Of a stretch of 52,613 bases of DNA, positions 23,342-31,401 are shown in pieces. The notes beneath the pieces are model-generated. The model was not told the origin of the DNA and ran no database searches. It worked only from the letters and a program-made list of their open reading frames with translations. Location: assembly GCA_040381535.1 (NCBI GenBank), contig JBEIHF010000013.1:1-52613 (forward strand), written 5' to 3'. The DNA comes from Micavibrio_A sp040381535 (GTDB lineage: Bacteria > Pseudomonadota > Alphaproteobacteria > Micavibrionales > Micavibrionaceae). The position numbers and the translations under genes were made by a program. The stretch's first letter is position 1; each line of letters opens with the position of its first letter.

Positions 23342-23635
23342 TTATTCTAATCCGATAGCGGATTTATAGAGCTCCAGAAGCTCTTCTTCTTCGTTGCGCT
23401 TTTGCGCGTCCATTTTGCGCAGGCGTATGATCTTGCGCATGGTTTTGGTATCAAACCCCGTGCCTTTGGCTTCCGCCATGATGTCCTTGATGTCTTCGGA
23501 CAGACCGGCTTTCTCTTCTTCCAAACGCTCCACGCGCTCGATAAACGCCTTTAATCTTTGGCCTGAAACGCCGCCGGTATCGTTTGCGGTGTTGTCTTTT
23601 TGTTCACGGAATTCCTTCACGCTCGCTTCGCCCAT
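23342..23635 (-). CDS. gapR: GapR family DNA-binding protein (DUF2312)
   Basis: A 97-residue protein matching GapR. The core 'GQRLKAFIERVERLEEEKAGLSEDIKDIMAEAKGTGFD' and 'KTMRKIIRLRKMDAQKRNEEEELLELYKSAIG' is the family signature and covers about residues 25-95. In Caulobacter GapR binds overtwisted, AT-rich DNA ahead of polymerases and helps topoisomerases; that role is assumed here. The N-terminal 20 residues are variable and polar. All-helical, with no membrane segment. Confidence 0.92.
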   Translation of the reverse strand: MGEASVKEFREQKDNTANDTGGVSGQRLKAFIERVERLEEEKAGLSEDIKDIMAEAKGTGFDTKTMRKIIRLRKMDAQKRNEEEELLELYKSAIGLE

Positions 23636-23752
23636 GTTTGTTACGCCTTATAAATGTGATGTGTAGATGCCATTTATAGGGGGGCGCAAAATGGGCGTAA
23701 AGATCGAAAAAAACCTTATCCCTGCCTTTATTTTTGGCGCATTTCCGGGCGT

Positions 23753-24403
23753 TTATTTTTGCGCGCGCGGCGGCAATACCTGCCAAAGTTCTATTTTCAC
23801 GCTTTGGGGAAATTTGGGGTCATTCACCCGCGCCATTTGCGCGCGCAAGACAAAACGGCGGTTCAAGGGCTGGCCCTGCGCGGCGATATCGCCTTCAGCG
23901 GAACGCGGCGTAAAGCTTAACGTTACCGGCACTTCAAACACCCATTTATAGACCCCGTCGAATACGCCGTGATTGATGTTAAGCGGCTCTTCTTCTGCAA
24001 AAGCACCCGCTTGCAAATCTTGCGCGACCAAGGCTTGTTCTATATTGGCGCCCGTTAAAAACTGAACATATTGTACATAGCCTTCGGGCGTGAAATATTT
24101 TTCCGAATCCGCAACGACTGATTTATAATTTGTCTGATTGAAGGTCAGTGCGTTGGCGATGGCCGAAGGCAAATATCCGCCGAGCTCACCCGCACTCATA
24201 TGTTGAACGGAGAGCAAGTTTTTATCCTGCGTGGGATCGACGATGGCTTTACCCGAAGCCTCACCGAATGGCGATGCGTAATGTTCAGGGCGTTTGCTTT
24301 CTTCTTCCGTGTATAGCGCGTAATAAAACACGCCCAAAAAGGCGCCGACGGCTGCTAGAAACATGCAAAAGAAAAACAGTCTCTGGACGAAGAATTTGAA
24401 CAA
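23753..24403 (-). CDS. DotI/IcmL/TraM-like type IV secretion protein
   Basis: An approximately 216-residue single-pass membrane protein. A membrane helix (about 8-30) is followed by a periplasmic domain whose motifs fit the DotI/IcmL family (VirB8-like, NTF2 fold). They are 'LTFNQTNYKSVVADSEKYFTPEGYVQYVQFLTGANI', 'YKWVFEVPVTLSF' and 'RFVLRAQMARV...VKIELWQVLPP'. In type IVB systems this protein is part of the inner-membrane complex. No other secretion gene is nearby. Start TTG 24403 is chosen: GGGAG sits 7 nt upstream, and a longer reading would run into the COQ9 gene. The TTG start is an inference. Confidence 0.7.
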   Translation of the reverse strand: MFKFFVQRLFFFCMFLAAVGAFLGVFYYALYTEEESKRPEHYASPFGEASGKAIVDPTQDKNLLSVQHMSAGELGGYLPSAIANALTFNQTNYKSVVADSEKYFTPEGYVQYVQFLTGANIEQALVAQDLQAGAFAEEEPLNINHGVFDGVYKWVFEVPVTLSFTPRSAEGDIAAQGQPLNRRFVLRAQMARVNDPKFPQSVKIELWQVLPPRAQK

Positions 24404-24437
24404 AAGGAGGCTCCCGCAAAAAAATCCAGCCTGTAGT

Positions 24438-25034
24438 TTAAGCTGTTTTAAGCTTCCCGACAATCTTTCCTATATTCAAAACATTGTCTATCCGCCGGTC
24501 CAAAAAGGCCCAACTGTCCTTGGCGCCCACGGAATTGTCGGAAAGCCAGTAAAGCACCGCAGAGGTAATGACACCGCTAAGCAGCGCCCGTTTGGTATAG
24601 CGATTATAATCCGTAGCCGTGTCCCCCGCCCAATGCCATATGACATCTGCCGTCTTCCAGACCAGCTTCGCCCCCTCGAATTTGCGCATTGGGCGCACCC
24701 AGTATGCGATGGCTAGCCTTTCGGCTTCCTTGTGAGGGGTCAGGGCTTTCATGCGCGCCCGCACGGCCAGTGCGATTTTATCGCGGATGCGTTGGGGTGT
24801 TTCTTCTTTAGCGAGGGCTTTGAGCATTTCATCGTCCGCCCAGCGGGAAAAATAACGCAGAGTATCCTTCACACCATCGGGGAACACGGAAAGAACCATT
24901 TCCTTTTTGAAGCCACTCTCTACGGCGGCATTCATCAAAACATCCATAGTCCAGCCGTCGAAAGCCACGCTCGGCAGCGCGGCTTTAAGGATTTTCTCTT
25001 TGATTTCATCATTGTATGTTTTCATAGCCCCCAC
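24438..25034 (-). CDS. COQ9 family protein
   Basis: A 198-residue COQ9 family protein. It begins with a TetR-like helical part (KEKILKAALPSVAFDGWTMDVLMNAA). The COQ9 domain follows: 'RIRDKIALAVRARMKALTPHKEAERLAIAYW' and 'KTADVIWHWAGDTATDYNRYTKRALLSGVITS'. COQ9 binds lipids and presents ubiquinone intermediates to the hydroxylase Coq7. It is divergent from a UbiB-type gene 65 nt away, which strengthens a role in ubiquinone synthesis. The DotI-like gene follows closely in the same direction. Confidence 0.92.
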   Translation of the reverse strand: MGAMKTYNDEIKEKILKAALPSVAFDGWTMDVLMNAAVESGFKKEMVLSVFPDGVKDTLRYFSRWADDEMLKALAKEETPQRIRDKIALAVRARMKALTPHKEAERLAIAYWVRPMRKFEGAKLVWKTADVIWHWAGDTATDYNRYTKRALLSGVITSAVLYWLSDNSVGAKDSWAFLDRRIDNVLNIGKIVGKLKTA

Positions 25035-25099
25035 TATAGACCCGCAAAGAACCCAAGAAAAGACTGGACTTTTGACCCGCGAAACCCAATGTTACCGCT

Positions 25100-26452
25100 A
25101 TGACACGCAAGAATGAGGATGCCTCGCTCGGAAGCCAGTTAATGCGCTATGGCCGCGTCGGGGCGACTATGACGGGCCTCGCAGCACGTGTCGCGGGTGA
25201 AAAATATTTCGGCATTAAGATCGAACGCGGCGACCATGCACGCCAATTGACCGAAGCCCTCGGCAACCTCAAGGGCCCTTTGGTGAAAGTCGGGCAAATT
25301 CTGGCGACGATCCCCGAAGCATTGCCCGCCGAATACGCGCAGGATTTTCAAAATCTGCAATCGAATGCGCCGCCCATGGGATGGCCCTTTGTAAAACGCC
25401 GCATGAAAACCGAACTCGGACCCGATTGGGAATCGCGGTTTAAATCATTTGAAAAAGAAGCCGCCGCCGCCGCTAGCCTCGGCCAAGTACACAAGGCCGT
25501 AACGCATAACGGGCGCAGGGTTGCTTGCAAACTGCAATATCCCGACATGTCTTCGGCCATCGGCGCGGATTTGAACCAGTTGAAAGTGATCTTTTCGATC
25601 TATGAGCGTTACGACAATGCCATCCAGACCAAATATATCCATGAGGAATTGGCCGCACGTTTGTACGAAGAGCTGGATTACGCGCTCGAAGCACGCCACA
25701 CGAGAATGTATGAACACATGCTACGCGATGAAAAAGGCGTGCATGTTCCAGAAGTGGTGGACGAATTATCCACGCAAAGACTGTTCACCAGCACATGGCT
25801 GGACGGCGAAAAAATCCTCAATTTCAAAGAGTCTTCTGCCGCCGATCGCAACAAGATTGCCATGAACATGTTCCGCGCATGGTATGTGCCACTTTATTAT
25901 TACGGCATCATCCACGGCGATCCGCATCTGGGCAATTATTCCGTGCGCAAGGATCATTCCATCAATCTGCTCGATTTCGGCTGCGTGCGCGTCTTTCCGC
26001 CCAAATTCGTCAGCGGCGTGATCGATCTCTATCATTCATTGATGGAAAACGACATCAAACGCTCCGTCCACGCCTATGAAACATGGGGTTTCAACAATCT
26101 TTCCAAAGACCAGATCGAAACGCTCAATATCTGGGCGCGTTTCTTGTACGCCCCATTGATGGAAGACCGCGTGCGCCCGATCGGCGAAGTCACCAACGGC
26201 GTGTTCGGCAAGGAAACCGCACAAAAAGTACATGAAAAACTGCGTGAAGCCGGAAAAGCCGGAAACGGAGGCGTTACCATCCCGCGCGAATTCGTCTTTA
26301 TGGACCGCGCCGCGCTCGGCCTCGGCTCCGTGTTCTTGCATTTGAAGGCGGAAATAAACTGGTACCGCGTGTTCAACGAAATGATCGAAGGTTTCGATCT
26401 TTCCAAGCTCGAAAAACGCCAAAAAGACGTGCTAAAGAAGTTTAACGTTTAA
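25100..26452 (+). CDS. ABC1/UbiB (AarF) family atypical kinase
   Basis: A 450-residue member of the ABC1/ADCK/UbiB kinase-like family. Visible are the family's KxGQ motif (K63-Q66), the alanine-rich nucleotide loop (AAAAASLGQVH, about 121-131) that replaces the glycine-rich loop, Lys144 in the CKLQYP strand, the catalytic-loop equivalent HGDPHLGN (272-279) and DFG (292-294). UbiB/Coq8 proteins support ubiquinone synthesis through an ATPase-type activity. Divergent from a COQ9 gene. It lacks the long C-terminal membrane helices of E. coli UbiB, so I do not name it ubiB. Confidence 0.88.
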   Translation: MTRKNEDASLGSQLMRYGRVGATMTGLAARVAGEKYFGIKIERGDHARQLTEALGNLKGPLVKVGQILATIPEALPAEYAQDFQNLQSNAPPMGWPFVKRRMKTELGPDWESRFKSFEKEAAAAASLGQVHKAVTHNGRRVACKLQYPDMSSAIGADLNQLKVIFSIYERYDNAIQTKYIHEELAARLYEELDYALEARHTRMYEHMLRDEKGVHVPEVVDELSTQRLFTSTWLDGEKILNFKESSAADRNKIAMNMFRAWYVPLYYYGIIHGDPHLGNYSVRKDHSINLLDFGCVRVFPPKFVSGVIDLYHSLMENDIKRSVHAYETWGFNNLSKDQIETLNIWARFLYAPLMEDRVRPIGEVTNGVFGKETAQKVHEKLREAGKAGNGGVTIPREFVFMDRAALGLGSVFLHLKAEINWYRVFNEMIEGFDLSKLEKRQKDVLKKFNV

Positions 26453-27282
26453 GGCTGATAGCCTTTGGCGACTTTCTTAAAAACCTTACCGTCGGGGTCA
26501 TATTTTTTCAAGATTTTGTCCATTTGCCCGTTTTCTATGACATCGATCAGCGCGGAATCCAGCATGGTTTTCAAATCATTCTCCCCCATCTTCATGGCAA
26601 GGGTGTTCTGATACACATTGACTGGCGCGGGCGTAGGAACACGTCTGATTTTTCCAGGATTCTTGATCATGTAATCTTCTGCAGCGCCGGATTCACTCAA
26701 GAACACATCCGCTTTTCCCGCCGCCACATCTTCTATCTGCTGCGAGAGCTGCGTCATATTGGGAAGCTCTATCAATTTCGCATTCGGAAACTGGTCGCGC
26801 GCGACGGAGGAAGACATCTGACCATCCGCGGAAATGATACTGACCTTCGCATCATCTATCAGCATAACATCCTTGTCGAAACGCTTGTCATCCACACGTA
26901 CATAGGCGTTCATCTGGCTGAATGCAAACGGCATCGTGTAGGTCAGGCGCCTGGCCTCCAACGGCAGGCGCCAAAAACCGATGCAGGTCACATCGAAACG
27001 CTCGGCCTCAAGATCGGCGATGGAGGTGGCAAAGCCAAATTCCGCCGTCCATTCAATTTTCAATTGCAGGCTTTTTGCCACCGCACTGATAACATCTGCG
27101 GCAATCCCTGTCATCTCGCCCGTGTTGGGATCTTTGGACAGCATCGGCTGGTATAACGCATAGCCGCAACGTATGGTACCCGTTTTCAACACGCGCTCAT
27201 ACGCGGATTTATACTCCTCCGCCGCCTGCGCCACGGGTGCAAATGCCATCAAGGCCAGAAAAATCATTGCAATAAATTTCAT
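26449..27282 (-). CDS. Family 3 solute-binding protein (amino-acid type)
   Basis: A 277-residue periplasmic binding protein. The signal peptide occupies residues 1-20 (cleavage after AQA). The SBP_bac_3 fold follows: 'LKTGTIRCGYALYQPMLSKD..TGEMTGIAADVISAVAKSL', 'DVTCIGFWRLPLEARRLTYTMPFAFSQMNAYV' and 'AGKADVFLSESGAAEDYM'. Such proteins hand polar amino acids to an ABC importer or signal to sensor domains. No permease or ATPase is adjacent, so the partner is elsewhere. The ligand cannot be read from the sequence. Convergent with the UbiB-type gene; the ends overlap by 4 nt. Confidence 0.88.
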   Translation of the reverse strand: MKFIAMIFLALMAFAPVAQAAEEYKSAYERVLKTGTIRCGYALYQPMLSKDPNTGEMTGIAADVISAVAKSLQLKIEWTAEFGFATSIADLEAERFDVTCIGFWRLPLEARRLTYTMPFAFSQMNAYVRVDDKRFDKDVMLIDDAKVSIISADGQMSSSVARDQFPNAKLIELPNMTQLSQQIEDVAAGKADVFLSESGAAEDYMIKNPGKIRRVPTPAPVNVYQNTLAMKMGENDLKTMLDSALIDVIENGQMDKILKKYDPDGKVFKKVAKGYQP

Positions 27283-27442
27283 ATAATCTACCCGTCTAAA
27301 AATCGGTTTTGCTCAGTGATACTACGCCGGCTCTATACCGAGATAAACCGTAAAAGCTTATAAAGCGGCCCTGACGCTTGCTTTTTTTAGATTCCCAAAA
27401 GCGGGTTTAGAATTGACATGTATGGCAAACCTTTAAAAAACA

Positions 27443-27472
27443 AAAAGCCCCACGAAAAAACGAAGGGCTTTT
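27443..27472 (-). terminator. Intrinsic terminator of tRNA-Arg
   Basis: AAAAGCCC (27443-27450) pairs with GGGCTTTT (27465-27472). On the minus strand the hairpin is followed by TTTTTGTTTTTT, so it ends the tRNA-Arg transcript. The 300-nt gap between 27283 and 27579 holds nothing else that I can support besides the upstream region of the solute-binding protein gene. Confidence 0.8.
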
Positions 27473-27579
27473 AAAAAAACTAATGAAAAAAATGGACGCA
27501 ATATGCTCATTTATTAATTAATGCTGCCAAAGGTTATTCGAAAATTCAAGGGGAATTTAGTTGGCTGTAATCAAGGAAA

Positions 27580-27656
27580 TGGCGCAACCGATGAGATTCG
27601 AACTCATGACCTCGTCCTTCGGAGGGACGCGCTCTATCCAGCTGAGCTACGGCTGC
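27580..27656 (-). tRNA. tRNA-Arg (anticodon CCG)
   Basis: The minus strand gives a full cloverleaf: acceptor GCAGCCG/CGGTTGC, D-arm AGCTCAGCTGGATAGAGC, anticodon loop CTCCGAA (CCG) and T loop GTTCGAATC. The CCA end is encoded, unlike the two spacer tRNAs. It reads CGG codons. It has its own promoter and terminator. Confidence 0.97.
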
Positions 27657-27675
27657 AAACTATATATTAGGCTGA

Positions 27676-27703
27676 TTAATATTGGATAACGGGCGGTTGT
27701 CAA
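27676..27703 (-). promoter_or_regulatory. tRNA-Arg promoter
   Basis: On the minus strand TTGACA (27698-27703) is followed after 16 nt by TATTAA (27676-27681). The start would lie about 12 nt before the mature tRNA 5' end. Confidence 0.75.
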
Positions 27704-27709
27704 GGCGCG

Positions 27710-28726
27710 CTATGACAGCCGGAGCACGGACTTCTCGATTTCGCGCCACACATCGTGACTCGGGGCCAGTTGGCGGCCTTTTTTAAGCGTTTCCGACAAT
27801 TCATGCGCTTTTGGTTTTAGCTTGGCAAAATCTCGGTCTTCCTTGTACTGCAAAACAAGGCCTCTTTGCGCACCCGCCAGCTTTGCGTAGTAACTCGGAT
27901 TATTGGGGCTGACGGACAGAGCATATTTATACTGTTCTTCCGCTTTGGCAAAATCGCCCAGATTTTCGGAATATTTTCCGGCCAATATAAGGCCGTCGCG
28001 GTTACCCGGCAAATTGACATCGTTTTGGTTGGCCGCTGTCTTGGGACCAAGGAAAACTAGAAAATCACGAATGCGTGTCATTTTACCACGGTCGTCCTGA
28101 CGTTTCAGGTTCGAATAAAGAAATTCTGCATGTTCGTAAAATCCTTCGGCAACCCTGCGGCGCGATTTGGCAACTTCGATCTTCGTCTCTTCCGGGCTCT
28201 TGCCAGCACGACCTGCTTCAGTCTCGGCCACTTTTTGTCTGTCCGCGGCACAGGCGGCCATCACCGCTTTTCCGTCGCCGCCCAGATCAAGGTCGTTTTC
28301 AATCTGAAGTACCATGCATTTCACGTGCGAGGGCTTGCTGGCTCTTGCAGCATCGATAAAGCCTTTGGCTTTTTCATGCTGACCGCTATACATGCTGAGT
28401 TCTGCCATCAAAAGATGTGTTTCAATACTCGGCTTTACATCCGCAGCGCCATAGAATTTTTCAAGGGCGTTCAGTGCGAGAGAAATATTGTTCTGCCTTT
28501 TATCTTCCCATGCTTCGATGCGCTTGGGATTTATGGTTGCAAGACGGCGCGTGCACTGCGCGAACTCCACGCACAATTCGCCCGATAAAGTTTTTTTGGA
28601 GCGTGGCCCGGGAATTTGTTGGGCCAATAAATCCCATTGGACGATAAGTTTGTCCGCCTGCGCTTGCGCACGGTCGGCTATCGCAGCTCTTCCACCGCCT
28701 TTTGGTGCTCTGTCTGAAAACGCCAT
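27710..28726 (-). CDS. TPR-repeat protein
   Basis: A 338-residue soluble protein made mostly of helical repeats. Recognisable TPR-like units include 'THLLMAELSMYSGQHEKAKGFIDAARASKPSH' (about 103-135) and 'LILAGKYSENLGDFAKAEEQYKYALSVSPNNPSYYAKLAGAQRG' (about 245-290). The N-terminus is Gly/Ala-rich and basic. No catalytic motif is seen. AGGA lies 7 nt before the ATG. TPR proteins bind partner proteins; the partner is unknown. Confidence 0.7.
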   Translation of the reverse strand: MAFSDRAPKGGGRAAIADRAQAQADKLIVQWDLLAQQIPGPRSKKTLSGELCVEFAQCTRRLATINPKRIEAWEDKRQNNISLALNALEKFYGAADVKPSIETHLLMAELSMYSGQHEKAKGFIDAARASKPSHVKCMVLQIENDLDLGGDGKAVMAACAADRQKVAETEAGRAGKSPEETKIEVAKSRRRVAEGFYEHAEFLYSNLKRQDDRGKMTRIRDFLVFLGPKTAANQNDVNLPGNRDGLILAGKYSENLGDFAKAEEQYKYALSVSPNNPSYYAKLAGAQRGLVLQYKEDRDFAKLKPKAHELSETLKKGRQLAPSHDVWREIEKSVLRLS

Positions 28727-28819
28727 AAACCGTTCCTAACACTTATTCTTTAAAGAAACTGAGGAAGAAAATACATAATGTAGTTAGTTATGTCAATGGA
28801 TTATGCGTGGATTTCGTGG

Positions 28820-29770
28820 TTAACGGGCTGCCAGAGGCTCAGGATTCCTCGTTAATTGAAGAAATACGTCTTCCAGATCACTTTCCTGCGTGGATATGTC
28901 CACGATGCCATAACCGGCTTTTTGAACGATTTCGATCAAATAGCCCGCCGACATTTCCTTGGGCGCATATCGCACGCGCAAAGTGCGGTCGTCATCTTGC
29001 ACCGTGCAATGCCCCGCAAACGCTGCAGGGATTTCATTCATCGCGCGGTCGAGGCGGAAAAGGATTTCTTTGGAATCCAGTCTTCCGACTAAATCCTTTT
29101 TGCTTTCATTCACGATGATGCGGCCATGGTTGATAATGGCGATGGAATCGCACAGCTCTTCCGCTTCTTCTAGATAATGCGTGGTGAGCAAAACGGTAAC
29201 GCCGCGCTGGTTGAGCATTTTGACGCGCTCCCACATCATCTGGCGCAGCTCTACATCCACGCCCGCCGTAGGTTCATCCAGAATTAGAATCGGCGGCGTA
29301 TGCACCAAAGCCTTTGCTACCAGCAATCTGCGCTTCATCCCACCCGACAAAGACCGCGTATAGGCATCGGCCTTATCGGCAAGGCCCACGAGATCCAATA
29401 ACTCCATGCTTTTGCGTTCCGCTTTGGGTACACCGTACATACCGGCCTGAATGTCCAGCAGACGGCGCGGCGAAAAGAACGGATCGTAATTGATTTCCTG
29501 TGGCACGATGCCGATGGCGGCTTTTGCATTCTCGGGCTCAATGTCGATATCGCGGTCCCACAATTTCACGGTGCCCGATGTTTTGACGACCAGCCCCGCC
29601 ATGATGTTGATGAGCGTGGATTTACCCGCGCCGTTGGGGCCGAGAAGTCCGAAGATCGATCCTTTGGGAATGTTCAAACTTAAATCATGCAGCGCGACTT
29701 GCGCGGGCGATTTACCCGACGCGGCATAAGTCTTGTTCAGATTTGAAATTTCAATCGCGTTACCGGACAT
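28820..29770 (-). CDS. ABC transporter ATP-binding protein
   Basis: A 316-residue ATPase subunit. Walker A GPNGAGKST is at 44-52, the Q-loop at VPQEIN (89-94), the signature LSGGMKRRLLVAKAL at 141-155, Walker B ILILDEPTAGVD at 161-172, and the switch His in TTHYLEEAEELC. The roughly 80-residue C-terminal extension is typical of the ABC-2 type exporters (YadG/YhcG class, drug or polysaccharide export). No permease gene is adjacent; its partner must be elsewhere. GAGGG at the end of the hydrolase gene serves as ribosome-binding site, so the two genes are coupled. Confidence 0.92.
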   Translation of the reverse strand: MSGNAIEISNLNKTYAASGKSPAQVALHDLSLNIPKGSIFGLLGPNGAGKSTLINIMAGLVVKTSGTVKLWDRDIDIEPENAKAAIGIVPQEINYDPFFSPRRLLDIQAGMYGVPKAERKSMELLDLVGLADKADAYTRSLSGGMKRRLLVAKALVHTPPILILDEPTAGVDVELRQMMWERVKMLNQRGVTVLLTTHYLEEAEELCDSIAIINHGRIIVNESKKDLVGRLDSKEILFRLDRAMNEIPAAFAGHCTVQDDDRTLRVRYAPKEMSAGYLIEIVQKAGYGIVDISTQESDLEDVFLQLTRNPEPLAAR

Positions 29771-29772
29771 AT

Positions 29773-30738
29773 CTAACCCTCACGACGGAGTTCGCCGTCC
29801 CCGTTCAAATATGTGCCGAAACCGCCGCGGGTCAACCAGTCCTGCGCCTTGGAATCACCTTTTAATTTCGCGTCCCAATAAGCAAGCGACGCAATCTTGA
29901 TGATGGTTTCGTGTTTGGCACGGTTGGGGTTCTGACCCAATTTGCCGCGGCTGCCGTTATAGATCATGTGATCACCGTCTTTGAGGACCAACAGCATCTT
30001 TTCCGCCTTGTGCGAATAATCATACACGGCCAAACGGCGTTCATAGCCGAACCCTTCGACAGGCGATGAATCATCCGTGCCGGTCATGTGAAAGAGCGGG
30101 CGGTCGATACCGCCGTAGATACGGTCGGGTAACTCTCCCGTCAAATGAAACGCGGGCACGGGCGAATACAAAATACCTGCCTTGAAACGCGGATCCGAAT
30201 AATCCTGCAAAATCCCCTGCTCGTCAGGGAATTGCTGGCCGCACAAAACCTGCGTTGTCATAGCGCCAAAAGAATGGCCCGACATACCCATGGTTTTAAA
30301 ATCAATCGCGGGAATTTCAGGGCGCCCTGCAAACCATTCTTGAATATTGTCGAGCACGAACGGCACATCGCCAAACCGTGCAAGGCTGGCAGAACGCGGG
30401 ATGGTCAGCGCCTTGATTATGTCCCAAGGATGGCCATCCTTGCCTTCCCACAGCGCGGAATCGGTGCCTGCGTGCTGGACATGCAAAACGGCATAACCGT
30501 GCCCCGCGATAAAACGTGAGATAAAAGCCGCGCCGTCCGCACTGCCGCCTAGACCGTGCGACCACACGACCAGCGGCAGAGGATCGCCATGATGGTAGTC
30601 GGGATGATAAAATTTGATCGGCACCACGCGGTTGCCGCGCATAGAATCAGTCAAGGAACCGCGCAACATCTTCACTGCATGCGGTTCATGGTCCGGCGCG
30701 ATATCAGGCCGCCAGAATGCAGACAATTGTGCAGACAT
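29773..30738 (-). CDS. Alpha/beta hydrolase (dienelactone/PAF-acetylhydrolase-like)
   Basis: A 321-residue alpha/beta hydrolase. The nucleophile elbow GMSGHSFGA places Ser156. 'LPLVVWSHGLGGSADGAAFISRFIAGHGYAVLHVQHAG' gives the oxyanion-hole HG motif (about residue 61), and the catalytic His is probably in KDGDHMIY (about residue 255). There is no signal peptide. The Asp of the triad is likely in the HMTGTDDSSP loop. Substrate unknown; esterase or lipase-like activity is expected. It lies 2 nt after sspB and 2 nt before the ABC ATPase gene, forming a tight operon. Confidence 0.82.
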   Translation of the reverse strand: MSAQLSAFWRPDIAPDHEPHAVKMLRGSLTDSMRGNRVVPIKFYHPDYHHGDPLPLVVWSHGLGGSADGAAFISRFIAGHGYAVLHVQHAGTDSALWEGKDGHPWDIIKALTIPRSASLARFGDVPFVLDNIQEWFAGRPEIPAIDFKTMGMSGHSFGAMTTQVLCGQQFPDEQGILQDYSDPRFKAGILYSPVPAFHLTGELPDRIYGGIDRPLFHMTGTDDSSPVEGFGYERRLAVYDYSHKAEKMLLVLKDGDHMIYNGSRGKLGQNPNRAKHETIIKIASLAYWDAKLKGDSKAQDWLTRGGFGTYLNGDGELRREG

Positions 30739-30740
30739 AA

Positions 30741-31253
30741 TTACTTCTTCCGGAATTTATCGAGGGATACGACTTCGCCTGTTTTGGCTTCACCGCTGCC
30801 TTTTTTATCATCGGAACCGGTGGGTTTGTCATCATCGTCGCCACCATCGGGGAATTCATCGGAATCATCATTCATCGGCTGGAATTGCAGCGCGAAGTTA
30901 ACGGAGGGGTCTGCGAATATGGTGATAGCGGAAAGCGGAATTTCCAAACGTTCCGGGACGTTGTTGAACGAAAGCGTCACGCCCATTTTGATATCATCGA
31001 CTTCGAGATCATAAAACTGATACTGGAGAACGATGGTCATTTCGCCGGGATAGCGATCGCGAAGGTAGGCGGGAATTTTTACGCCGGCAAAATCGGTAAT
31101 GAAGGTGATGTAGAAATGGTGGTCGCCCGGAAGCTCGCCTTCTTGAATAACTTCCTCTATAGCCTCGCGCACGACGCCGCGCAATGCGGACTCGACCATG
31201 CGGTCGTAACGGAGCGTATCTTCATCATCTTCGTTCATGGTTATTGGTCGCAA
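30741..31253 (-). CDS. sspB: ClpXP adaptor SspB (alpha type)
   Basis: A 170-residue SspB of the alphaproteobacterial type. It delivers ssrA-tagged proteins to ClpXP. The folded domain covers about 12-125 (LRYDRMVESALRGVVREAIEEVI, 'DHHFYITFITDFAGVKIPAYLRDRYPGEMTIVLQYQFYDLEVDD', 'FSVTLSF'-like strands). A flexible acidic linker follows (NDDSDEFPDGGDDDD). The C-terminus VVSLDKFRKK is the short basic/hydrophobic tail that contacts ClpX. MNED at codon 6 is an alternative start. The tmRNA gene lies only 2.2 kb away. Confidence 0.93.
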   Translation of the reverse strand: MRPITMNEDDEDTLRYDRMVESALRGVVREAIEEVIQEGELPGDHHFYITFITDFAGVKIPAYLRDRYPGEMTIVLQYQFYDLEVDDIKMGVTLSFNNVPERLEIPLSAITIFADPSVNFALQFQPMNDDSDEFPDGGDDDDKPTGSDDKKGSGEAKTGEVVSLDKFRKK

Positions 31254-31268
31254 GATCGGGGTGGAAAA

Positions 31269-31284
31269 TCAAGGGGTTCCTTGA
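31269..31284 (-). terminator. Weak terminator-like hairpin
   Basis: TCAAGG/CCTTGA (6 bp) is followed on the minus strand by TTTTCC. It could separate the O-antigen ligase gene from sspB. Confidence 0.35.
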
Positions 31285-31401
31285 AAAGAAATCAGCCGGA
31301 TGGCCGAATCCGCGTTTAGACTCGCATTCTGCCTGTCGTTTTTCCAGAAGTTTATCGCCCCCCACGGCCCTTTCTGTGGAAAAGAACGCGCATGGCCGCA
31401 C

